From Thermalbibacter longus (lineage in GTDB: Bacteria; Chloroflexota; Chloroflexia; Thermomicrobiales; Thermomicrobiaceae), in the NCBI RefSeq assembly GCF_023806485.1, contig NZ_JAMSLR010000004.1, positions 248,001 to 312,000 of the forward strand: DNA of 64,000 bases, read 5' to 3'. Below are positions 27,279 through 34,422 of this stretch, piece after piece. The notes under the pieces were generated by a model. The model did no database searches. It saw only the letters and a list, made by a program, of their open reading frames with translations, and was not told where the DNA came from. A program made the translations under genes and the position numbers. Positions within the stretch are counted from its first letter, which is position 1; every line of letters begins with the position of its first letter.

Positions 27279-28184
27279 ATGAGCCAGCTCCCGTTCGCCC
27301 GGCCAGGCCGCTTCTTTCGCGGGAACCTGCACGCGCATTCCACCAATTCGGACGGGCAGGCGACTCCAGAGCAGATTGTCGAGGCATATCGCCGGCAGGG
27401 CTACGACTTCATCGCTCTGACCGATCACTTCCTCGAGCGCTACGGCTTTCCCATCACCGATACCACCGCACTGCGCACGGCTGGATTCACCACCTTGCTC
27501 GGAGCCGAGCTGCATGTGCCGGCGCTCAGCAACGGCGAGCTGTGGCACATCCTGGCCGTCGGCCTGCCACCCGACTTTGCGCCACCGCATCCAGGCGAGT
27601 CAGGCCCCGAGCTGGCCGCGCGAGCCGCTGAGGCCGGCGCCTTCGTCGGGCTGGCGCACCCGGCCTGGTACTGCTTAACCATCGACGAAGCACGAAGCGT
27701 CGAGGCGGCCCATGCTGTCGAGGTCTACAACGAGACCTGCGCGATGGACAACGACCGCGGCGAGAGCTGGTACGTCGCCGATCTGCTGCTCTCGGAGGGG
27801 CGGCGGCTGACGGCGTTCGGGGCCGACGATACTCACCTGAAAGACGACCGGCCGGACGCTTTCGGGGCCTGGGTCTGGGTGCGAGCCGAGCGGCTCGAGC
27901 CGGATGCGCTGCTGGAGGCGCTCAAGACGGGGGCCTATTACACCAGCCAGGGCCCGCTGATCCACGATATCGAGCTCGACGATCGCGAGCTCGCGATCCG
28001 GTGCTCGCCGGTGAGCTCGATCTTCGTGAGCGGTGCGGGACGAAAGACCATGCACGTGCACGGGTACCGGCTCACCGAGTGGCGGTGCTCGCTCGAGCCG
28101 TTCCTCGGCTCGTACTGCCGCGTGACGCTGGTCGACGCCGCTGGCAAGCGCGCCTGGTCCAATCCGATCTGGCTCGACCGGTGA
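27279..28184 (+). CDS. PHP-domain metal-dependent phosphoesterase-like protein
   Basis: 301 residues. The PHP motifs are present: NLHAHST near residue 20, LTDH, GAELHV and LAHPAWY, with a late metal-binding GADDTH. PHP proteins bind two or three metals and hydrolyse phosphoesters; this one lacks polymerase or histidinol-phosphatase fusions. The last about 70 residues look like an added beta domain. Substrate unknown. ATG 27279 follows AGGAGG. Confidence 0.85.
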   Translation: MSQLPFARPGRFFRGNLHAHSTNSDGQATPEQIVEAYRRQGYDFIALTDHFLERYGFPITDTTALRTAGFTTLLGAELHVPALSNGELWHILAVGLPPDFAPPHPGESGPELAARAAEAGAFVGLAHPAWYCLTIDEARSVEAAHAVEVYNETCAMDNDRGESWYVADLLLSEGRRLTAFGADDTHLKDDRPDAFGAWVWVRAERLEPDALLEALKTGAYYTSQGPLIHDIELDDRELAIRCSPVSSIFVSGAGRKTMHVHGYRLTEWRCSLEPFLGSYCRVTLVDAAGKRAWSNPIWLDR

Positions 28185-28472
28185 AGTTCGGCAACCCCCG
28201 CATGCTGGTACGGGCACTCGGCGATGCGGCGAGCCGGGCATCCGCCAGCTCGGCGTGCCTGCAGTACCCGAGCGGCCGGCGTGGAAGCGCGGTAGAATGA
28301 CCGGGGTACACCGAGATGGTCCGCATGGCGCGTCCCACGCTCACCGCGGCGGTGAGCGGAGGGTGGATCGGTACCAGGGCCAGCGCAATGGCGCGCAAGA
28401 GTTGTCCCGGCTGCGAGCCGGGCGTTCTCACGTGTCGATACCGCAGAGATCGCCGTTGAGAGGAGTGGGTGC

Positions 28473-30107
28473 ATGCCTCAGATGACTGGTGGCCAGGCGC
28501 TGGTCGCGCAGCTCCTGCGCGAGGGGATCGAGGTCGTCTTCGGTTTGCCGGGCGTTCAGCTCGACTGGGCCTTCGACGCGCTCTACGACGCGCGTGACCG
28601 CATCCGGATCTACCACACGCGGCACGAGCAGGCGACGTCCTATATGGCAGACGGCTACGCCCGCACGACCGGCAAGGTCGGGATGTGCCTGGTCGTACCC
28701 GGCCCGGGCCTGCTCAATGCGATGGCCGGTCTCTCGACGGCCTATGCCTGCAATTCGAAGGTACTCTGCGTGTCGGGCCAGATCCCCTCAGAGCACATCG
28801 GCAAGGGGCGCGGGATGCTGCACGAGATCCCGCATCAGCTCGAGGCCGTGCGCTCGGTCACCAAGTGGGCGGCCCGTGCCATGCGGCCCGAAGAGGTTCC
28901 GGGCCTCGTCCGCGAGGCGTTCCGCCAGCTTCATACCGGACGGCCCCGACCGGTCGAGATCGAGATCCCGCCCGACGTCTTGATGAACACGGCCGAGGTG
29001 ACGTTGCTGGACCCGGAGCCAGCCGAGCAGCCGGAGGGCGATCCCGACCTGCTGGACCAGGCGGCCCGTGCTCTCGGGCAGGCCGAGCGGCCGATCATCT
29101 TCGCGGGCGGCGGAGTGCTCGCCGCTGAGGCCTGGGAAGAGCTGCAGGCGCTGGCCGAATTGCTTGAAGCGCCGGTCGTGATGTCGATGGACGGTAAGGG
29201 GGCATTGTCCGACCGGCACTACCTGGCACAGAACATGATCGCCGCGCGCGAGCTGACACCGCAGTCCGACGTGATCCTGGTGGTCGGCACACGCTTCCTG
29301 CAACCGGCGACCTCGGACTGGGGGCCGAACGGGCAGGTCGTGATCCAGATGGACATCGACCCGGAAGAGATCGGGCGCAACTACCCGCCAGCGATCGGGA
29401 TCGTGGCTGACGCCAAGCGTGGGCTGGCGGCGCTGGTCGACCGTGTGCCGAAGCACAATCGCAAGCGCGCCTCCCGCAAGGAAGAGCTGACCGCCTTGAA
29501 GGAGCGCATCGAGGATCTGCTCTGGGAGGTTCAGCCGCAGGCGGCCTACGCGATGGCGCTACGCGAGGTCTTACCGGACGACGGCATCCTCGTGAGCGAG
29601 AGCACGCAGGTGGGGTACTGGACCTGGAACGCGTTCCCGGTCTACCGGCCGCGGACCTTACTGACCTCCGGTTACCAGGGCACGCTGGGGTACGGCTTTG
29701 CGACCGCGCTCGGGGCCCAGGTAGCGAACCCCGACAAAGCGGTCATCTCCATCAACGGCGACGGTGGCTTCATGTACAACGTCCAGGAGCTCGCGACCGC
29801 TGTCCAGCACCGGATCAACCTGGTGACGGTGGTCTTCAACGACAACGCCTACGGCAATGTGCGTCGCATCCAGAAGGAGCGGTTCAACGGCCGGCTGATT
29901 GCGTCGGATCTGTACAACCCCGACTTCGTCAAGCTCGCAGAGGCGTTCGGCGTGGAGGGGATTCGAGCGGAGGGGCCGGAACAGCTCAAGCAGGCGCTCG
30001 AGCGCTCGCTCGGCGTTGGGCATCCGGTACTCATTGAAGTGCCTGTCGGGGAGATGCCGAGCATCTGGAGCATCGTCATGGCAGGTCGCCGACAGCAGGC
30101 GGTCTAG
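28473..30107 (+). CDS. Thiamine-diphosphate-dependent enzyme, acetolactate synthase-like
   Basis: 544 residues in the three-domain ThDP order: N-terminal Pyr domain with the catalytic Glu in RHEQATSYMADGYAR, central domain, and C-terminal PP domain with the GDG...N motif (GDGGFMYNVQE, NDNAYGN). It resembles the catalytic subunit of acetolactate synthase and other decarboxylases. No small regulatory subunit (ilvN) or ilvC is adjacent, so it may be a catabolic or accessory enzyme; the product is not settled. Start 28473 is ATG, with GAGAGGAGTG upstream. Confidence 0.85.
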   Translation: MPQMTGGQALVAQLLREGIEVVFGLPGVQLDWAFDALYDARDRIRIYHTRHEQATSYMADGYARTTGKVGMCLVVPGPGLLNAMAGLSTAYACNSKVLCVSGQIPSEHIGKGRGMLHEIPHQLEAVRSVTKWAARAMRPEEVPGLVREAFRQLHTGRPRPVEIEIPPDVLMNTAEVTLLDPEPAEQPEGDPDLLDQAARALGQAERPIIFAGGGVLAAEAWEELQALAELLEAPVVMSMDGKGALSDRHYLAQNMIAARELTPQSDVILVVGTRFLQPATSDWGPNGQVVIQMDIDPEEIGRNYPPAIGIVADAKRGLAALVDRVPKHNRKRASRKEELTALKERIEDLLWEVQPQAAYAMALREVLPDDGILVSESTQVGYWTWNAFPVYRPRTLLTSGYQGTLGYGFATALGAQVANPDKAVISINGDGGFMYNVQELATAVQHRINLVTVVFNDNAYGNVRRIQKERFNGRLIASDLYNPDFVKLAEAFGVEGIRAEGPEQLKQALERSLGVGHPVLIEVPVGEMPSIWSIVMAGRRQQAV

Positions 30108-30196
30108 CTGGCCGGAGCTCGAGCTCGGATACCGACCCTGGCTGGGGGGCGTGGGTTCGCCGGGGGCGAACTCATGGTCGCGGGCTTGCTGTGAAC

Positions 30197-30224
30197 CTAG
30201 GCGCCCGAAGTGGTAGGCGCCTAG
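30197..30224 (+). terminator. Hairpin after the ThDP-enzyme gene
   Basis: 9-bp perfect stem CTAGGCGCC / GGCGCCTAG with a 10-base loop, about 90 bases past the stop. No T-tract follows, so this is a weak terminator call. Confidence 0.4.
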
Positions 30225-30324
30225 AGGCGCTGGGTCGTGGCCTCAGGTGGACAGGAGAGGGTCGTTCGCTCCTGGTCAACTGGTTCGGCCAGGACAGAAT
30301 ACTAGCGCGTTTCTTACAGTTGGT

Positions 30325-30330
30325 TATAAT
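30325..30330 (+). promoter_or_regulatory. Consensus -10 TATAAT upstream of the RHH gene
   Basis: Perfect TATAAT 50 bases before the start codon. No recognisable -35 at 16-18 bases. Confidence 0.4.
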
Positions 30331-30380
30331 GAGCGTGATCGTACGCACTTTCGCTGGTGTATAAGATGGGAGACTGCACG

Positions 30381-30602
30381 ATGCCGAATGTAACGGTTCG
30401 ACTGTCGAAAGAGATGTACTGGCGTCTTCGTGAGCTTTCGATCCAGCAGGGGATACCTTTGGAGCGATTTATCGTCTCGGTCCTGCACAGTGCACTGGTC
30501 ACCAGCATGGTGCCGCCGGAGGCGGGATCGGTGGCTGCGCAGCCTGGAGTGGCGCTCGACAGTCTCTCCGTCGAGCAGGAGGCTCGGCCAGTCTCGTCGT
30601 AG
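30381..30602 (+). CDS. Ribbon-helix-helix (CopG/Arc-like) small protein
   Basis: 73 residues. NVTVRLSKEMYWRLRELSIQQG has the beta-strand then helix pattern of RHH DNA-binding proteins, and the following helix (LERFIVSVLHSAL) completes it. The C-terminal 30 residues are low-complexity. Start ATG 30381 is chosen over 30357 because GGGAG lies just upstream and the strand begins right after it. No toxin gene is adjacent; it may act as a free-standing regulator. Confidence 0.7.
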   Translation: MPNVTVRLSKEMYWRLRELSIQQGIPLERFIVSVLHSALVTSMVPPEAGSVAAQPGVALDSLSVEQEARPVSS

Positions 30603-30619
30603 CGCGCGATGGGGGGCGG

Positions 30620-30671
30620 AGAGGCGGAGGTGATTCCCCTCCCCCGCGCACGGCTAGTGTCCTCCGCCTCT
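30620..30671. repeat. Inverted repeat between converging genes
   Basis: AGAGGCGGAGG (30620-30630) pairs perfectly with CCTCCGCCTCT (30661-30671) across a 30-base loop. It may terminate transcription from both sides, though the loop is long. Confidence 0.4.
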
Positions 30672-30726
30672 TGCCCCGTCGTCGATCGAGGTGCCGTCGC
30701 GCAGGTTAGCCTCCCGGTGTTCCCGT

Positions 30727-32409
30727 TCAGTACACCCGAATCGGAGGTGAGACTGGGTTGAGCGGCAGGTACCCGAGGATCACTGGGACGTAGGCCACGA
30801 CGGCCAACCCCACCGCGATCAGGAACCAGAGTCCGAGCCTGTCGAACAGCGGCCAGCTCTCCCGCGCGCCGTGGACGGTCTCGGCCACCGGGATCTCTAC
30901 CGGCGCGGCGAGCGGGCGGGAGAAGAAGAGCGTCCGGAGCATAACGATGAAGAAGAGCAGGCCGCTCGTCGTCATCACGATGCCACCGATCGCCGTCAGC
31001 CAGTTATCGAGCGACCACTGGAACAGATCGAGATACGCGGCGTCGCCGATCGCCGTCCGGCGAGGCATGCCGCTGAGGCCGCCTGCGATCTGCCCGCGCG
31101 CGAAGACCAGCATCCCGATCGCCCACAGCCAGGCTTGTGCCAGCGCAAGTCGCCGCCCCCAGAGCTCGCGCCCGGAGAGAAACGGGATCAGCCAGTAGCA
31201 GATACCCATCGCGGTCAGCGCCACGGCCGTACCGACCGTCATGTGGAAGTGGCCGGGGACGAACGCCGTGTTGTGGACGACGAGGTTGACGCTGTAGCTC
31301 GCATTGACAATGCCGGTGGCCCCGCCGAGGGTAAAGACCAGCATCGCCAGGAGCTGAGCGTTGACGCTCGGATCCTTCCAGGGCAGTGCCCGGATCCAGC
31401 CCAGGAGTCCTCGCCCGCCCCGCGCCCGGCCACCCGATTCCAGCGCGGCCATCACGGTGAAGGCCGTGATGAAGCTCGGATAGACGACTGCGAAGGTGGT
31501 GAAGAGGTGGACTGTCTTCATCACGGTAGGCATGCCGGGGTCGGTGAACTGGTGGTGTAGCCCGGTTGGTGTCGACAGCACGAGGAAGAGCAGGAAGACG
31601 AAGCGTGTCAGGCCGTCGCTGAAGAGCCGGCCGCCGACCTGGGCCGGGATCATCAGATACCAGGAGACATAGGCTGGCAGCAGCCAGAAGTAGACGATCG
31701 GGTGACCGGTGAACCAGAAGAGCAGGCGGTCGAACTGCGGATCGACATGGCTCAGGATGCCGAGCGACCACGGCAGCAGGAACACGACGACGAGGATCGC
31801 CACGCCCACGGAGGCCAGATCCCACATCAGGTAGGGGACGACCGAGACGAAGCCGAGGAGGGGAATAGGCTCCTCCGGGTGCTCGCGACGCCAGGCCCGG
31901 AGAGTGAGAAGCTGGTTCGCCGAGGTGAGCCAGGTCGACAGCACCAGGAAGACGGCGCCCAGGTAGAACAGCGAGCTCGCCTTCAACGGCGCGTAGAAGG
32001 TGAAGAGCACTGTCGCCTGGTTCGTGAGGATGGCGAAGGCGGCTAGCACGGTGCCGGCCAGCATCGTCCAAAACGCCCCCTGAGCGAGCCAGGTGCTGGC
32101 GAGCGGGCGCTCGAACCCGCGGATGGTCGTGAGCGAGAGAAAGCTGTTCGAGAAGGCGAACGTGAACAGGAAGGCCAGCAACACGCCGTGGATCGTCAGT
32201 CCCTGGTAGTAGCTCTTCAAGAAGTGCGCGGAATACAGATCGATGCCGATCCGCTCCAGCGCCTGGAGCAGGCCGAGATAGCCGCCGACCGCCAGGCCGA
32301 GCAGCCCGAGGTAGAGCTGGCCGCGGATAGGCCAGAGCTGCTCGGCCAGATAGATCGTCTCCGCCGGCCCGCTGTACTCCATGCCGGTGGTTCGCGCGAT
32401 GCTGCTCAT
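30727..32409 (-). CDS. cbaA: Haem-copper cytochrome oxidase subunit I, ba3 type
   Basis: 560 residues, about 12 or 13 TM helices. Haem and CuB ligands are visible: GLTIHG, GHPIVYFW (with His-Tyr spacing of the cross-linked pair), HHQF and HNTAFVPGHFHM. The sequence is of the B-family (ba3) rather than the A-family, consistent with the short subunit II and a subunit 2A next door. It reduces O2 to water with proton pumping. ATG 32409 overlaps the subunit II stop (ATGA). Confidence 0.94.
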   Translation of the reverse strand: MSSIARTTGMEYSGPAETIYLAEQLWPIRGQLYLGLLGLAVGGYLGLLQALERIGIDLYSAHFLKSYYQGLTIHGVLLAFLFTFAFSNSFLSLTTIRGFERPLASTWLAQGAFWTMLAGTVLAAFAILTNQATVLFTFYAPLKASSLFYLGAVFLVLSTWLTSANQLLTLRAWRREHPEEPIPLLGFVSVVPYLMWDLASVGVAILVVVFLLPWSLGILSHVDPQFDRLLFWFTGHPIVYFWLLPAYVSWYLMIPAQVGGRLFSDGLTRFVFLLFLVLSTPTGLHHQFTDPGMPTVMKTVHLFTTFAVVYPSFITAFTVMAALESGGRARGGRGLLGWIRALPWKDPSVNAQLLAMLVFTLGGATGIVNASYSVNLVVHNTAFVPGHFHMTVGTAVALTAMGICYWLIPFLSGRELWGRRLALAQAWLWAIGMLVFARGQIAGGLSGMPRRTAIGDAAYLDLFQWSLDNWLTAIGGIVMTTSGLLFFIVMLRTLFFSRPLAAPVEIPVAETVHGARESWPLFDRLGLWFLIAVGLAVVAYVPVILGYLPLNPVSPPIRVY

Positions 32410-32873
32410 TCGACGATCACCTTCCCGAACATCTGGTGATGCCCGAACCCGCAGTACTCGTGGCACAGGAACACGTATTCGCCCGGTCGATCGAAGCGCG
32501 CCGCGACCTCGGCCACTTGCCCGGGGATCACCATCACGTTGATGTTCGTGTTCTCGACCAGGAAGCCGTGGATGACATCGGCAGAAGCGACGCGGAAGCG
32601 GACGGTCGAGCCGCGGGGAACGCGGATCTCGTTCGGCTCGAAGGCCCAGGCTCGCGCGATGATCACGGCCTCGTACTCGCCTGGCGCCACCTCACGGACG
32701 CCTGGCTGGTCGAACGGCGCTGTCCGGCGGATCTGCCGGGGATCGACCCGCCCGGCTGGCGCGGGCAGGTGAACCTCGGCAGCGAACACCCCTACCCCGA
32801 TTGCGGCCAGCGCGGCGAGGAGCACGACGAGCGTGAGCGCCATGAAGATCTTCTCGTACCGTTCGATGCGCAT
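32406..32873 (-). CDS. cbaB: Cytochrome oxidase subunit II, ba3 type (CuA)
   Basis: 155 residues. One N-terminal TM (about 9-32) anchors a cupredoxin domain with the CuA ligands in CHEYCGFGHHQM and an upstream His in VIHGF. The start ATG 32873 (MRIERYEKIFMALT) lies 2 bases after the stop of the subunit 2A gene. Length is typical of ba3 subunit II, much shorter than A-family ones. It accepts electrons from cytochrome c or a blue copper protein. Confidence 0.93.
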   Translation of the reverse strand: MRIERYEKIFMALTLVVLLAALAAIGVGVFAAEVHLPAPAGRVDPRQIRRTAPFDQPGVREVAPGEYEAVIIARAWAFEPNEIRVPRGSTVRFRVASADVIHGFLVENTNINVMVIPGQVAEVAARFDRPGEYVFLCHEYCGFGHHQMFGKVIVE

Positions 32874-32875
32874 CG

Positions 32876-33043
32876 CTAGCCTCGCTCCAGCATCGTGAGG
32901 TACACCGTGCCCCAGATGGCGATGACGACGATCAGGTACACGAGCAGAAGGAACAGAGTGCCGTACGGATGCCTCTCTTCGGCTGGGTCGGCGCGCTCCT
33001 CTGGAGCACGTACGGGACCGAGCTGCTGCCGCTGCGGATGCAT
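32876..33043 (-). CDS. Cytochrome oxidase subunit 2A (55 residues)
   Basis: A small ORF ending two bases before subunit II. ATG 33043 has GGAGG six bases upstream. A polar N-terminus (about 1-25) leads to HPYGTLFLLLVYLIVV and a single TM (about 28-50) ending in ERG. ba3 oxidases contain such a one-helix subunit (IIa), and its place just before subunit II supports the call. Short length makes it easy to miss in annotation. Confidence 0.8.
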   Translation of the reverse strand: MHPQRQQLGPVRAPEERADPAEERHPYGTLFLLLVYLIVVIAIWGTVYLTMLERG

Positions 33044-33046
33044 GCC

Positions 33047-33487
33047 TCACCTCCTGTCCCGGGCGTATTCGGCTCTCGTCATCCAGCGCTCGAAAACGCG
33101 TTTGCACCATGCGAGCAGAGCCAGCAGCACGACCAGCGCCGAGAGCGCCAGCGCGACCTGTCCCCCGCTGGCGCGGCCCTCTAAGGCGTCGTTGAGGGTC
33201 ATCCAGACGTAGAGCGCTGCCAGACCGCCGGTGATCAGGACAATTGACAGGACGGCGATGACACGCGACATCGAGCTGTCCTCGGCATTCCTGGGCCGGG
33301 GCGGTCGGTCCCGCTCGCCTGAGGAGGCGAGCCGGCCCTCGACACCAGTCGACTGCTTCTCGCGCCGCCCTGGCTGGCCGACGTGCGAGGCCCGCGCCTC
33401 GACGAACCTTCCGGCATCAGCATTCGGGGAGGCTGGATGCCTAGCCCACGGCTCCACTGTGCGGACTCGTCCTGCCTGCTCGCTCAT
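33047..33487 (-). CDS. Two-helix membrane protein at the head of the ba3 oxidase operon
   Basis: Up to 146 residues. The last 74 form two TM segments (ALYVWM-containing and LALSALVVLLALLAW) and a basic tail. The first about 70 residues are polar, Arg/Pro-rich. Two starts are plausible: ATG 33487 (GGAGG nine bases upstream) and ATG 33271 (GAGG eight bases upstream), which would give only the membrane part. The stop is 3 bases before the subunit 2A start. Not recognised; probably an accessory oxidase subunit. Confidence 0.6.
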   Translation of the reverse strand: MSEQAGRVRTVEPWARHPASPNADAGRFVEARASHVGQPGRREKQSTGVEGRLASSGERDRPPRPRNAEDSSMSRVIAVLSIVLITGGLAALYVWMTLNDALEGRASGGQVALALSALVVLLALLAWCKRVFERWMTRAEYARDRR

Positions 33488-33603
33488 CGCTCGATGCCTC
33501 CAGCGACACCTGCACTCCAACGTCGAGAGCGCGCCATCATCAACATTCCCACCGAAAGATGCGCGGAGGGTCGTGACGAATCCACACCCTCTCGGATAAG
33601 TTC

Positions 33604-33627
33604 GAACCTACCCGATCGGGTAGGTTC
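33604..33627. repeat. 24-base perfect palindrome upstream of the oxidase operon
   Basis: Arms GAACCTACCCGA / TCGGGTAGGTTC with no spacer. It lies 117 bases before the operon's first start and 110 bases after the end of the preceding gene. Size and symmetry fit a TetR-like operator; a terminator for the upstream gene is the alternative, but there is no T-tract. Confidence 0.5.
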
Positions 33628-33736
33628 CCGCGTGAGCTGGAGCGCACTCGCTGAACAGACCAGTTCAGGCGTGGCGCGCGAGGAGGCCGACCGGAGCGCC
33701 GGCGGGTGACAGGTGGGGATCTGTGCCGTGAACGAG

Positions 33737-34246
33737 CTACAAGGTCTCGGATGATGATGGGTCGAGCTTGGATGTGCCCGGCTGCCGGGAGCGCAGAGCG
33801 CGCAGGCCCTTGCCGGCCAGGCGTCCGGCGAGGCGCGCGCCCTCGCTCGCGAGCTGGCCGGCACGCTCCGCGCCGAGGGCGGTCAACTGAGCGATCGTTG
33901 CGCTGAGGGCCTGGATATCGGCGTCCACCTGCTGGCGGGTCAGCCCGACGGCGGCGAGGTGCTCGTCGATGACTGCCGGCTGGGCTTGGTGAAGGAGCGT
34001 CTGCAGGAGCCGGAGGACGCGGAGGAGGCGGCGAGCAGAGAAGAGCAGGGCGGCTGCTCCAGGCGCGAAGCGGAAGAGCGTCGCGTTCATCGCCAGCCCG
34101 TCGAGCAGCGAGGGGTGACGCGCGGCCAGGCGGGCGTCGTTCGCTAGCCGAGCGGAGAGCTCGACGTACTGCGGCGCCCGCTCCGCGATAGACGCGAACG
34201 TCTGTTGTGCTTGCCGCAGCGTCTCGCCCAAGTTCGACGACGTCAT
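33737..34246 (-). CDS. Hypothetical alpha-helical protein
   Basis: 169 residues, not recognised. Almost entirely helical by composition, with many Ala/Leu/Arg residues and one moderately hydrophobic stretch (about 55-80, LFRFAPGAAALLFSARRLLRVL). ATG 34246 follows GGGGAATGCTCGG. An extended -10 (TGGTATCCT on the minus strand, 34293-34285) lies about 40 bases upstream. It could be a membrane-associated or coiled-coil protein. Confidence 0.65.
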   Translation of the reverse strand: MTSSNLGETLRQAQQTFASIAERAPQYVELSARLANDARLAARHPSLLDGLAMNATLFRFAPGAAALLFSARRLLRVLRLLQTLLHQAQPAVIDEHLAAVGLTRQQVDADIQALSATIAQLTALGAERAGQLASEGARLAGRLAGKGLRALRSRQPGTSKLDPSSSETL

Positions 34247-34422
34247 CCGAGCATTCCCCGATCGGTTCGCGTTTCCTGCCTGACAGGATACCATGTGCGA
34301 GAGTGGGTCTCGCCCGCGAGCTCGGCGCGATCAGGGGCTCGAACCATCGGCGTCTCGCGTGGAAACGGCGCGGTGCGCGACGGGGCGGTGCGTAGGCGAG
34401 GACAGTTTATGCTGGCCTGGTT

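Noticed and set aside
28295-28472. Possible T-box leader upstream of the ThDP enzyme (AGGGTGG seen)
   Set aside because: The full T-box sequence AGGGTGGNACCGCG is not present and no specifier stem could be recognised.
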